A stretch of DNA of 64,000 nt from positions 194,001 through 258,000 of the forward strand of contig CP087965.1 of the NCBI GenBank assembly GCA_024703855.1, in the 5' to 3' direction. The notes beneath the pieces are model-generated. The model did no database searches, was not told the DNA's origin, and was given only the letters and a program-made list of their open reading frames with translations. The stretch comes from Polaromonas sp. P2-4. GTDB taxonomy: Bacteria > Pseudomonadota > Gammaproteobacteria > Burkholderiales > Burkholderiaceae_C. Positions 22,385 to 31,703 of this stretch are shown here, piece after piece. The position numbers and the translations under genes were made by a program. Positions within the stretch are counted from its first letter, which is position 1; every line of letters begins with the position of its first letter.

Positions 22385-23291
22385 TTAACCCCTGGGATGA
22401 TGCGCTGCATGCAGCGTCTTCAGGCGTTCCCGGGCCACATGAGTGTAAATCGTGGTGGTTGAAATATCGGCATGGCCCAGCAGCATCTGCACCGCGCGCA
22501 GGTCGGCGCCATGGTTTAGCAAATGCGTTGCGAATGCGTGTCGCAAGGTGTGCGGCGACAGGGGTGAGGTGATATGGGCTGCGCGCGTATTTTTTCACCA
22601 GCATCCAGAACATCACCCGGCTCATACCCTGGCCACGGCCGGTCACAAACAGGTCGTCGGTCTGCTGGCCACCCAGAATGGCGGGCCGTGCCTCGGCCAG
22701 ATAACGCTCGATCCACTGCCGCGCGATTTGCCCAAAAGGCACCAGCCGCTCCTTGCTGCCCTTACCCATGACGCGCAGCACGCCTTCATTCAAGCCCAGG
22801 TGAAAGGTCTTGAGCCCAACCAGTTCACTGACGCGCAGGCCGCTGGCATACATCAGCTCCAGCATGGCGCGGTCGCGTTGCCCGAGCGGCGCGTCTTCAT
22901 CAGGCGCGGCCAGCAAAGCCTCCACCTGGGCCTCGGTCATCACGGTGGGCACCCGCAAAGCCTGCTTGGCGGATTGAAGTTTCAGCGTCGGGTCTGCCGT
23001 GATGAAGCGCTCGCGCAGCGCCCAGCGAAAGTAGCGCTTGAACACCGTCAAACGCCGATTGGCCGAGGTGGCCTTGGTGCTGGCATGTTTGACGGAGAAG
23101 TAGCTGCTCAGATCACTCTCCAGCGTGTCATCGAGCTTGCGGCTCCCTTGCTCTTTGGCGCCCAGCCAGGTCGCGTAAAGCGACAAGTCGCGCCGGTAGG
23201 CTTCCAGGGTGTTTTTGGACAGCCCGTCTTCCAGCCACAAGGCGTCGATAAACCCATCAATGCTGGACTGGCTTGCTGTTTCTAGTTGCAT
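22385..23291 (-). CDS. xerD: site-specific tyrosine recombinase XerD (frameshifted)
   Basis: Resolves chromosome dimers at dif with XerC. The N-terminal SAM-like domain reads [20 protein letters not shown]; the catalytic domain has [16 protein letters not shown] (first Arg), [16 protein letters not shown] (His-x-x-Arg), [16 protein letters not shown] with the nucleophile Tyr, and a final LHAAHHPRG. About 302 residues. Two bases (one GC unit) are missing in the GCGCGC tract near 22582, between KKYAR and [14 protein letters not shown]. The shifted frame fuses by chance to the Bug gene. Confidence 0.9.
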
Positions 23292-23330
23292 GACACCCAC
23301 GATAACAAAAACAATAGCAAAAACGACAAC

Positions 23331-23372
23331 AAAAAAGCCGTCCCGCAAGCTGGTGCCTGCGGGGACGGCTTC
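23331..23372 (-). terminator. intrinsic terminator of the second Bug gene
   Basis: Read on the minus strand: AAGCCGTCCCCGCAGGCACC, loop AGCT, then TGCGGGACGGCTTTTTT. A long GC stem and a terminal U run lie about 30 bp after the stop of the gene at 23405-24377 and before xerD. Confidence 0.85.
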
Positions 23373-23404
23373 AAGTCAACCTGGATTGACAGGGCTTACT
23401 TCAC

Positions 23405-24377
23405 TTACTCAAGCTTCAGCTTGGCCGTATCAACCACCTTTTTGTAAACCTCGTACTCGGCCTTGATCTGCGCCGCAAACTGCTCTGGCGTATTGGCGAT
23501 GATCAGCGAGCCCGTGTCTTCAATGCGTTTGCGAATGGCCGGATCTTCCAGCGACTTCTTCACACCCGCACTGACCTTGTCAACCACCTCTTTCGGCAGA
23601 CCCTTGGGGCCCAGAATGCCGTAATAAGCCATGCGGTTCACAGGCTCCAGGCCCACTTCCTTAAAGGTCGGCACATCCGGCAGAACGGCCAGGCGCTGCG
23701 ATGCCGCAACCACGATGGGAATCAAACGCTTTTGCTGGATGAAAGGTAGCGCCGAAGGAATGTTGTCAAAAATGATGGGCACCTGGCCTGCCACCGTGTC
23801 GTTCAGTGCCGGGCCCGCGCCATGTACATGGAATATGCGTCACGAAAGTGCCGCTCAGGTTTTTGTACAGCTCCATCTGCAAATGGCCAATGCCACCGGT
23901 GCCCGACGATGCGTAGGAATATTTCCCGGGGTTCTTCTTGAGTTCCGCCACAAACTCCTTGTAGTTTCTGGCCGGAAAGCTCGGGTGCACGGCAATGAGG
24001 TTGGGCGTGGCCGCGATATTGATGATGGGCGTGAAATCCGTTAGCGTGTTGTACGGAATCTTGGGGTTGATGGCTGGATTGGCTGCGGTGGTGGACACCG
24101 TGGCCATGCCCAACGCATAGCCATCGGGAACCGCGCGCGAAGTTTCAGTGGCACCGATCACCCCGCCGCCGCCGGCCTTGTTTTCGACGATGACGGTCTG
24201 GCCCAAGGCCTTGCCCAGCGGCTCGGCAATCACGCGGGCCACGATGTCGGTGGTGCCGCCAGGTGCAAACGGCACCTGCAGCTTGATGACCTTGTTGGGG
24301 TAACCCTGCGCCAAAGCAGAGCCTGCCGCAGCAGTCAGCGCGAGTGCCGAGAGAGCAAACAGATAACGACGTTGCAT
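23405..24377 (-). CDS. Bug-family tripartite tricarboxylate receptor 2 (frameshifted)
   Basis: A second periplasmic solute receptor, about 324 residues. The signal [20 protein letters not shown] ends ALAQG; the mature part opens [20 protein letters not shown] and continues [20 protein letters not shown] and [17 protein letters not shown]. One extra base near 23825 separates TFVTHIP from [20 protein letters not shown]. The ATG at 24377 follows GGAAGGAC. Only moderate similarity to the first Bug protein, so it is not a recent duplicate. It has its own terminator. Confidence 0.85.
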
Positions 24378-24499
24378 ATTCAAGTCCTTCCGGTAAAAAC
24401 AGCTGGAATGGTAAACGCAAGTGTTGTGCCTGCCTGTTGTGGATTACGCATAAGGGCAAACCCGAACGACCCGTGTTGTTTGCGGTTATTCTTGGCCGG

Positions 24500-25405
24500 G
24501 TGAATTACGCGCAACTTCTTTTCCCCGACTTTTCCCTCATCATCTGTGGCTACCTGGTCTGCCGCTACACCGCTCTCAACCGCACCGTTTGGCTGCAAGT
24601 AGAGAGTCTGGTTTACTACTTTTTGTTCCCGGTTTTGCTGTTCCATTCGATTGTGAAAAGCCCGCTTGACCTGGGTGCGGCTTCCAGTCTGATAGGCGCA
24701 GGTTTGCTAATGGGGCTGACGGGCATTGTGCTGGCTTACAGTCTGCCGCACCTGCCCTGGCTGGGCAAGCGCATTGACCCGCGCGAACACGCCGCCAGTG
24801 CCCAGGTGGCCTTTCGCTTCAACTCCTTCATCGGTCTGGCCCTGGCCGAGCGGCTGGCCGGCAGCGAAGGACTGCAGCTGATTGCAGTGCTGATTGGCGT
24901 TTGCGTGCCGCTCTTCAACGTGGCCGCCGTCTGGCCCATGGCCAGGCACGCGAAGCGCGGCTTCCTGCGTGAGCTGGTGCGCAATCCGCTGATCATTGCC
25001 ACCGCCACCGGCCTGGTGGCCAATCTACTGGGCTTTACCCTGCCCGTCTGGCTGGAGCCCACGGTGACGCGCATCGGCGCCGCATCACTGGCGCTGGGTT
25101 TGATGGCGGCCGGTGCCGGCATGCAGTTCAGCCATTTATCGCAAGCCAAAACCCTGGCGGTGGCGGTGCTGTCGATACGCCATCTGCTGCTGCCCATCGT
25201 GGCGCTGGGCCTGTCCAAAGCATTCGGCCTGTCGTCCCCGCAGACCACCATACTGCTGGCGTTTTCGGCGCTGCCCACAGCGTCGAGCGCTTATGTGCTG
25301 GCCGCGCGCATGGGTTACAACGGGGGTTATGTGGCGGGCCTGGTGACTTTGTCAACGATGCTGGGCGTGGTGAGTTTGCCGTTTGCGCTGGGGGTGCTGC
25401 GCTGA
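24500..25405 (+). CDS. AEC family transporter
   Basis: A 301-residue inner-membrane carrier with about ten hydrophobic segments, of the auxin-efflux-carrier/malonate transporter family. It starts at GTG 24500 (VNYAQLLFPDFSLIICGYLV). Typical features are the Asn/Pro-containing broken helices (FPVLLFHSIVKSPL; ALPTASSAYVLAARMGYN). The substrate is unknown; bacterial members move small dicarboxylates or auxin-like acids. It is divergent from the second Bug gene. Intact. Confidence 0.8.
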   Translation: MNYAQLLFPDFSLIICGYLVCRYTALNRTVWLQVESLVYYFLFPVLLFHSIVKSPLDLGAASSLIGAGLLMGLTGIVLAYSLPHLPWLGKRIDPREHAASAQVAFRFNSFIGLALAERLAGSEGLQLIAVLIGVCVPLFNVAAVWPMARHAKRGFLRELVRNPLIIATATGLVANLLGFTLPVWLEPTVTRIGAASLALGLMAAGAGMQFSHLSQAKTLAVAVLSIRHLLLPIVALGLSKAFGLSSPQTTILLAFSALPTASSAYVLAARMGYNGGYVAGLVTLSTMLGVVSLPFALGVLR

Positions 25406-25422
25406 ACTGCGTGCGACCCACA

Positions 25423-25492
25423 ATGCTATTATTTTGATAGCAAATTACGCCCATAAATACTGGGCTAGAAGCCGATTTAATTCAATTTTATT
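25423..25492 (+). repeat. short palindromic repeat copy 5, full-length intergenic
   Basis: tgctattattttgatagca, then aattacgcccataaatactg and ggctagaagccgatttaatt. This is the most complete copy: the palindromic head GCTATtattttgATAGC plus a second half in which GCCC...GGGC pairs around a loop. It lies between the AEC gene and the 3' end of queG and touches the queG stop. Confidence 0.65.
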
Positions 25493-26571
25493 GCGCAAGA
25501 GCCCAGAGGACATGCTCCTTGACCAATTCGCTGGGGTGATGGACACGCGCTTGCAGGGATTCGCGCAACGCGCTTCCCTCCGTGCCCGTTGTGCGCAGCG
25601 CATTGCCCATCGCCACAGCAACATTGCGCAACCAGCGCTCATGGCCAATGCGGCGAATCGGGCTGCCTTCGGTGAAGCGCAAAAACTCTTCTTCGGTCCA
25701 GCTGAACAAGGTGACGAGCTGCTGTCCCGTCAAACCCTGGCGCTCATCAAAGTCAGGCAAGGCGCTGCGCTGTGCGAACTTGTTCCAGGGGCAAATCAGC
25801 TGGCAGTCGTCGCAGCCGTAGATGCGGTTGCCCATCAGGGGGCGCAGTTCCAGCGGAATCGGCCCGGCATGCTCAATCGTCAGATAAGAAATGCAGCGCC
25901 GTGCGTCAAGCTTGTACGGCGCAATGATGGCGTGCGTCGGGCACACATCAATGCAGGCGCTGCAGCTGCCGCAGTGCGGGGTCACGGGTTCGCTGGGCGG
26001 CAAGGCCAAATCGACATAAATCTCGCCCAGGAAAAACATCGATCCCGCCTCGCGGTTCAGCAGCAGCGTGTGCTTGCCGCGCCAGCCCTGCCCGCTGCGC
26101 GAGGCCAGCTCGGCTTCCAGCACCGGGGCCGAATCGGTAAAGGCGCGGTGACCCAGCTTTTCGACATGCTCGGCGATCCGTTCGCTGAGCTTTTGCAGCC
26201 GTGCGCGCATGACCTTGTGGTAGTCGCGGCCACGGGCGTACACCGAGACAATGCCCTCCGTCGGGCGCTGCAGGCGGCTGAACTCCATGGCCTGCCATTC
26301 ACCAGGCTTGACGGGTGTGGAGGACGGCAGATAGTCCATCCGCACGGTGATGACACTGACGGTGCCCGGAATCAGCTCCGCCGGCCGCGCCCGTTTAAGC
26401 CCATGCGCGGCCATGTAGTGCATGTCACCATGAAAGCCCGCCGCCAACCAGGCCGATAATCCGGCTTCGGCTGAAGACAAATCAACGCCCGCAATGCCAA
26501 TTTGCAGAAAACCCAAGCTCACGCGCCCAAGTTTGAATTTGAGAAACCAATTGATGACTGTTAGCGACCAC
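25488..26571 (-). CDS. queG: epoxyqueuosine reductase (one frameshift)
   Basis: Cobalamin-dependent enzyme that reduces epoxyqueuosine to queuosine in tRNA wobble position 34. The C-terminal half has two 4Fe-4S clusters: CGSCSACIDVCPTHAI and CDDCQLICPWN. ARRCISYLTIEH and MGNRIYGCDDC are signature. An extra base near 26505 splits WARELGFS from QIGIAGVDLSSAEAGL. The start is uncertain: GTG 26571 (VVANSHQLVSQIQTW) overlaps the divergent tsaE start by 18 bp, TTG 26550 would not. About 360 residues. Confidence 0.9.
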
Positions 26572-27049
26572 CCACTGATTGTAAAAAACATTGTCTGGCC
26601 AGACGAGGCTGCAACCCTTGCCTTTGCGCAGGCATTGGCCCGGCAGCCGGCGATTGGCCGCGCGCTGATTGAACTGCAGGGTGACCTCGGCGCAGGTAAA
26701 ACCACGTTTGTGCGCCATCTGCTCAAGAGCCTGGGCGTGGAAGGTCGTATCAAAAGCCCCACCTATGCGGTGGTGGAGCCTTACACACTGAGCGCGTCCA
26801 ACCTGCAGCCGGGGATGAACATCTGGCATTTTGATTTTTACCGTTTCAACGACCCACGCGAATGGGAAGAGGCCGGGTTCCACGATATTTTTGCCAGCCC
26901 TGGCCTCAAGCTGGTTGAATGGCCGGAAAAAGCAGGAACGCATTTGCCGCAGCCCGATCTGCTGCTCAACATTGAAGTGCTGGCCAACGGGTCCCCGCGC
27001 GATCACCCTGACGGCGCACACCGCCACGGGCGCGGAGTTGCTGGCATGA
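26554..27049 (+). CDS. tsaE: tRNA threonylcarbamoyladenosine ATPase TsaE (one frameshift)
   Basis: ATPase partner of TsaB/TsaD for t6A37 formation in ANN-decoding tRNAs. About 165 residues. Walker A is GDLGAGKTTFVRHLL; KSPTYAVVEPY and HFDFYRFNDPREWEEAGF are family-typical, as is KLVEWPEKAG. An extra C in the run 26993-26996 disrupts the tail; the corrected end is [18 protein letters not shown]. The corrected stop overlaps the ATG of the amidase gene by four bases, as is usual for tsaE-ami pairs. Confidence 0.9.
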
Positions 27050-28476
27050 AAAAAACATCGCATCACTGAATCGCCCTAGCCGCCGAAGCGCCCTGCAGTT
27101 GGGCAGCGTGGTGCTGCTGCTGGGCGTGCAGCACATCGCGCGCGGCGCCACGATTGTGGCGGTTCGGGTCTGGCCCTCCAAAGACTACACGCGGCTCACC
27201 ATCGAGTCCGATGGCGAAATCAAGGCGCGGCAGTTTTTGTGGCCGAGCCGCCGCGCCTGGCGGTGGACATTGAAGGCATTGACCTGATTCCGGCCTTGCG
27301 CGAGCTGGTGGCCAAGGTGAAATCAGACGATCCGAATATTTCCGGCATTCGCGTCGGGCAAAACGCACCGGGTGTGGTGCGCCTGGTGATTGACCTGAAG
27401 CAGCCCATGCTGCCGCAGGTGTTCACGCTGCCGCCAGTCGCTGCTTACCAGTACCGGCTGGTGTTTGACCTTTACCCAGCGCTGGCCGCAGACCCATTGG
27501 AAGCCCTGATCGCCGAACGGCTTTCGGACAAACCGTCGGCGACAAGCCCTACCTGCAAGTGCGGGCACGGATCCGCTCGGTGAGCTGATTGCCAGGCAAA
27601 CCGGGAAGCCAGCGTCAAACGCGCCTTCAAGTTCCAGCAGACCCGCAGACAACAAAGCACCAATCACCAGTACAGCCAGCGCAGCCAAACCACCAACGGA
27701 CGAGGCGACTACAGCCAATGGCAAGACAGACCGCCTCGTCATCGTGGCGCTGGACCCGGGCCATGGTGGCGAAGATCCCGGTGCAGTAGGCCCCGGCGGC
27801 ACACGCGAGAAAGATGTGGTGCTGCAAATTGCGCACCGCCTGCGTGACCGCATCAACCAGCAGCCCAATATGCGCGCCTACCTCACGCGCGATGCCGATT
27901 TTTTTGTGCCGCTTCATGTGCGTGTGCAAAAGCGCGCCGCGTGCAGGCCGATCTTTTTATCAGCATTCATGCCGATGCCTTCTTCACCGCCCGGCCTCAG
28001 GGCGCCAGCGTCTTTGCGCTCAGCGAAAAGGCGCTTCCAGCAGCGCCGCACGCTGGATTGCCGACAAGGAAAATTCAGCCGACTTGGTGGGCGGCATCAA
28101 TGTCAAGGCCAAGGATGCGCAGGTCCAGAAAGCCCTGCTCGACATGAGCACCACGGCGCAGATCAATGACAGCCTGAAACTGGGCAGCGCCATGCTGGGC
28201 GAGATCGGCAATGTCGGCAAGCTGCACAAGCCCAGGGTTGAGCAAGCCGGTTTTGCGGTGTTGAAGGCGCCTGACATTCCCAGCGTGTTGGTGGAAACCG
28301 CCTTCATCAGCAACCCCGACGAAGAAGCCCGGTTGCGCAGCGACGACTACCAGATACAGCTTGCCGATGCGCTAATGCGCGGCATCACACGCTACTTCGC
28401 AAGAAACCCGCCGCTGGCGCAACCGCGCCCTGTAGTGTTTTTGCAAGCGCGATTGCGCAGCCATAGCCGACAGTGA
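27046..28476 (+). CDS. amiC: N-acetylmuramoyl-L-alanine amidase AmiC-type (several frameshifts)
   Basis: Periplasmic amidase that cleaves the glycan-peptide bond during cell separation. After a corrected start ([20 protein letters not shown], a twin-Arg signal) comes an AMIN domain ([20 protein letters not shown]). A Ser/Pro/Ala linker follows, then Amidase_3 with [24 protein letters not shown], and [14 protein letters not shown]. Frame breaks: A run 27049-27055, ~27239, a net +1 within 27530-27740, ~27935 and ~28035. They sum to a multiple of three. About 476 residues expected. Overlaps the tsaE stop. Confidence 0.85.
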
Positions 28477-28613
28477 GCAATGGTCTTCTCCTACAAGCTC
28501 AAACCTGTTCTGCAGTTACATTGAAGTTACAGGCAAAGCGAAGACACAAAGACGCACACATGCGTCAGCGTCAGCAGCGAAATCGCCTGAAACTCTAGGC
28601 AAAGGTAAACCAT

Positions 28614-28838
28614 ATGACCACGAAACTCTTGATGGCCGCAGTCGCAGCCTCTCTTATCTCGCTGACCGCACTGTCGGGCTGCGCAAGCCACCCGACCAAT
28701 GCACAAATCGGCACAGCCGCCGGCGCAGTAGTGGGTGGCGTAGTCGGCAGCTCCGTGAGTGGCGGCAGCACACTGGGGACTGTAGGTGGTGCAGCTGCAG
28801 GCGCAGTGATCGGTCATGAACTCGGTAAAAAACGCTGA
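28614..28838 (+). CDS. small glycine-zipper lipoprotein (OsmB-like)
   Basis: A 74-residue lipoprotein: signal MTTKLLMAAVAASLISLTAL with lipobox LSGC, a short linker, then a glycine zipper (GTAAGAVVGGVVGSSVSGGS; VGGAAAGAVIGHELGKKR). It is probably outer-membrane anchored, like OsmB/SlyB-type proteins. Intact. ATG 28614 follows AAAGGTAAACC. A possible terminator lies at 28974-29007. Confidence 0.75.
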   Translation: MTTKLLMAAVAASLISLTALSGCASHPTNAQIGTAAGAVVGGVVGSSVSGGSTLGTVGGAAAGAVIGHELGKKR

Positions 28839-29168
28839 GCGTTGACCGACCGTAGTCAACTGCGTAACGGGAAAGACTACCGGCAACATGCCCGGTATCG
28901 CCCGCCTGCGGGGTTGGCACTTTATACCGGGTAGATCAGCGAGTTGAGAATCATCTCGCTGATCTACACGCAGAGGCGGCTCCTGAACTTCAGTGAGTCG
29001 CCTTTTTCATGATCTCGTCGATACAGCGGCCGACGTTGTACGGGCCGGTTCGGAAGCATGGCCTGGCACAAGGCTTAGCCATACCAATGGTCCGTGCCGC
29101 AGCAACCACCCATCACGGACAGATCGGTCAGCCGTTGCCTGTTCAACCGGCCACGCTGCGTGATGAAC
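28839..29168. other. 330 bp region: hairpin, terminator and remnant of a duplicated small ORF
   Basis: No convincing intact gene. On the minus strand 28925-29010 can be read DHEKGDSLKFRSRLCV, stop, ISEMILNSLIYPV, stop. This matches the 42-residue ORF at 31530-31658, so it looks like a decayed second copy. 28931-28967 is a perfect 13-bp inverted repeat (gtagatcagcgag, 11-nt loop). Further right, up to the HiPIP stop, I see only short frames without recognisable similarity. Confidence 0.45.
28974..29007 (+). terminator. possible terminator after the glycine-zipper lipoprotein
   Basis: AGGCGgCTC, ten-base loop, then GAGtCGCCT followed by TTTTT: a bulged GC stem with a T run on the plus strand, about 135 bp after the stop of the lipoprotein gene. 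Confidence 0.4.
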
Positions 29169-29484
29169 CTATGCCTTTTTACGAACGCATTGCACCATCC
29201 CTCAGCGCTGACCAGTTTTCCCGGATAGATAGCACACGGTCCAACCGCAGTGCCCGGCTGCTGGGCCCAGAAACAGCTGGCATTCAGCACATTTTTGGCC
29301 AGGGGCATATTTCGGAAAACTGGCGCTGTCGACCTTGCTGGCATCGGCTCTGTAGCCAAGCATGATCGCCTGGGGGTGAGATTCCAGCAGCATTGATGCT
29401 TGCGCGTGAGCCACGTCCACCGCGACGAGACCCGCCAGTGCCGAGAATGGATTGAATGGCAAAGGTTCTGCGGTTGATATTCAC
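29169..29484 (-). CDS. high-potential iron-sulfur protein (three frameshifts)
   Basis: A periplasmic 4Fe-4S electron carrier. From GTG 29484 the signal reads VNINRRTFAIQSILG (twin-Arg), then ALAGLVAVDVAHAQA. The mature part has LGYRADASKVDSASFPKYAP and the four cluster Cys in QKCAECQLF, AVGPCAIYPGK and GWCNAFVKKA. Corrections: an extra base near 29441, an extra base near 29254, and a missing A (T run 29176-29180) that restores the typical VKKA end. About 104 residues. HiPIPs usually donate to photosynthetic or respiratory complexes; here it heads a cluster with a c-type cytochrome. Confidence 0.75.
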
Positions 29485-29520
29485 GGCTCTTCCTTCACAA
29501 AAAAAGTGACACCTCCCGTA

Positions 29521-29991
29521 TCACGGTCCGGGAACGCCGATTTCCATGACTTGGCCGCGATTCGCATACGCCTGAAAAGCTTCCAGCGCCGTTAAATCCT
29601 CGCTGCCAATTTCCCGGCTGTCACCACGCAGCGCGGCGATGATGCACCAGTTCATGAACTCCTGAACCGTCACCACCCGCCCAAACTGCTGCTTGAACTT
29701 GGGAAAGGTCTCGGGATGCGTGGCCGCACCGTTGGGATGGCACATATTGCAGCTCTGGCCGTTGGTGCCCAGCTGGCGATCCTTCCACAGCATCTCGCCG
29801 CGCCTGATCGCCTTGTCTGTTTCTTCCTTGGTCTTGCGCACCAGTTCCGGATCCAGTTTCGGACTTTGCACATGAACGCCTCGCGGCACCTTCGGAGCAT
29901 CCTCCGGCCCTGCCACACTGCGCGATGTCAGGGCCATCGTCATGAGCACACCCAGCATTGCGAGCAGCACCGTTTGAATGGTTGGTTTCAT
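29521..29991 (-). CDS. periplasmic c-type cytochrome
   Basis: 156 residues with a signal peptide (MKPTIQTVLLAMLGVLMTMA, then LTSRSVAG). One haem site is CNMCH, in TNGQSCNMCHPNGAATHPET. A likely axial Met ligand is in VMEIGVPGP near the C-terminus. The pattern GEMLWKDRQLGTNGQSCNMC resembles SoxX/diheme-linked class I cytochromes but the family is not certain. Intact. It sits 36 bp from the HiPIP start and 55 bp after the metallophosphoesterase, all on the minus strand, suggesting an operon. Confidence 0.75.
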   Translation of the reverse strand: MKPTIQTVLLAMLGVLMTMALTSRSVAGPEDAPKVPRGVHVQSPKLDPELVRKTKEETDKAIRRGEMLWKDRQLGTNGQSCNMCHPNGAATHPETFPKFKQQFGRVVTVQEFMNWCIIAALRGDSREIGSEDLTALEAFQAYANRGQVMEIGVPGP

Positions 29992-30046
29992 GATTCCCTT
30001 TCTTTGGCGATTTCGCTTCGATCCAACTTTGATGCGTTACCTGTCC

Positions 30047-31139
30047 TCAACTCGCCGGCGGCTTCAGGGTCCACAAAATATCTTCGTGGCTCACCTTGCC
30101 GCTGCCGTCTACTTTGGTGATATGCCAGCCCAGGCCGTCGAACAGCAGGGCCGGATTCGAGCGCGGCATTTGGCCGCTCAGCCCCAGCGTGTGATAGCTC
30201 TGCGGATAGGGATGAGGCCATGAGGTGGCCAAAATCCCGTAGAACTTCATGTTGGCGATCTGGTGTTCCACCAGCTGGTGCACATGCGCGTGAAACACCT
30301 GGACGTTCCTGAAAGGCTTGAGGATGGCGTGGGCCTGGTCGGCGTCCTGGGTCCAAAAATTCCAGGGCTGGTAGTAGTGATACAGCGGCGCGTGGCTGAA
30401 GATCAGGATGGGCGCATCCTTCGGCACTTTTGCCAGGTCCTTTTCCATCCAGTCCAGTTGCGCTCTGCCGAGAACGAAGGGCCCTTGGCTGAGGTCGGTG
30501 ACATCGCCTGCAACTTTCATCCGCTCTTGCGGGGTCAGCTTGCGGCTACTCCAGAAATCGCTCAAATTGGCCCCGTGCAGCGCCATGAAGTGCGCCCCTT
30601 TGTGGTCGAACGAGTAATAAGGCATGGAGCGCTGGATCATGTGCTGCATGTAGTACTCGCCCATGTCCAGGTACCAGTCGTGCTCACCCGCCAAATAATG
30701 AATTTTTGGTTTGAGTCCGGCGATGATTTCTTCAAAATACTTGAACTCCTCGCGTACCGTCGTGGATTGAGTCACCCAGGTACATCACGAAATCGGGCGC
30801 CGGGTTCATCGCGTTGATCTGCTTGATGGCCGCCTCGAGACGGACTTTCATCGGGCTGTTTTTCTTCCCCATGGTATGGCTGTCAGCAAGGATCGCGAAC
30901 GTGAAGTCCTCGACAGCGCTACCTGCAACGGCAGAACCAGGAAGCAGCAAGGACGCCAGTGGCGCTGCTGCCAGGGTAGCACCCGTCAACCCAAGCGTCT
31001 CGATGAATCCCCTGCGGCTCCAGCCCGTGGACAGCGCACTCCGACAACCGTCGTACACATAACCTTCACCCGTGATACCGGTCGACAAAACCGGGAAATC
31101 CAGCAGCGTATCCAGGTCTTTCGTGTGTGCAGACTTCAT
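30047..31139 (-). CDS. Tat-exported metallophosphoesterase (one frameshift)
   Basis: About 364 residues. The Tat motif is SRRGFIETLGLTGATLAAAP, preceded by an unusually long n-region (about 47 residues). Calcineurin-type ligands follow in order: ILADSHT, YLGDSIHDG, AGEHDWY (GNHD replaced by GEHD), SHAPLYH, and FHAHVHQ. One extra base near 30762 separates GDSIHDGT from REEFKYFEEIIAGLKPKIHY. The substrate is unknown. First gene of the metallophosphoesterase-cytochrome-HiPIP set, so it may act in periplasmic redox or phosphoester metabolism; this is inference. Confidence 0.75.
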
Positions 31140-31529
31140 GGTTCTCCCCACTTTCTTCCAGTCATCAAGGAGGCAGTGTGGCACCCGGTCAATTTGTGAA
31201 CAATCACCATAAGAGGTTACTTTTTTATGCCAATCGGCCCCGTGGACAGGGCTCGAAACGTCCCTGCTGGCCGGCAAACTCAGCTTTTTCCGCGCTCAGC
31301 GAACCGCCATAAGGGAGGGGCTAAAACACCCACGATGGCGTGTGTTGAGGTACAACTTGGGTAACTTTGTGTAATGCACCGCGGAGAGAGTGGAGTGCGG
31401 CTTTTTTGCGGTTAATTCAAATGGCATTTGCGCCATTCAAATTCATTTTGGCTTAAGGTCGCTGACACGAAAACACACACCGGCCCTCAACGGATGCAGC
31501 GGTACACGCCCTGCCCGGGGGTCGCAGCG
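31140..31529. other. upstream region of the metallophosphoesterase operon
   Basis: 390 bp without a supportable gene. Short frames occur on both strands but none has a recognisable motif, ribosome site or codon pattern. The first 200 bp presumably hold the promoter of the minus-strand operon. TTACTTTTTTATG near 31217 is the only AT-rich stretch. Confidence 0.4.
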
Positions 31530-31658
31530 TCAAACCGGATAAATCAGCGAATTCAGCACCATCTCGCTGTCGTAGACACACCGGCGCGACCGCACCTTCA
31601 CCAGTTCGTCGAGAGTGACTTGTTCATGGCCTGAATCCGGCCCAAATAATACGCTCAC
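31530..31658 (-). CDS. possible 42-residue small protein
   Basis: From GTG 31658: VSVLFGPDSGHEQVTLDELV, KVRSRRCVYDSEMVLNSLIYPV, stop. I do not recognise it. The case for it is the decayed copy at 28925-29010, whose peptide reading preserves HE.., RSR.CV and SEM.LNSLIYPV. Both copies flank the metallophosphoesterase-cytochrome-HiPIP cluster. It could instead be the C-terminal fragment of a longer lost gene. Confidence 0.3.
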   Translation of the reverse strand: MSVLFGPDSGHEQVTLDELVKVRSRRCVYDSEMVLNSLIYPV

Positions 31659-31703
31659 ATATTAATTTCGAACAGCCAGCCCGACAGCTGCGCGGCAACC
31701 TTT

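Noticed and set aside
21288..23348. One 686-codon open frame joining a XerD-like N-terminus to a Bug receptor
   Set aside because: The middle segment has no protein similarity, and the correct XerD C-terminus ([12 protein letters not shown]... to HHPRG) is present in another frame after loss of one GC unit. It is an artefact, not a fusion protein.
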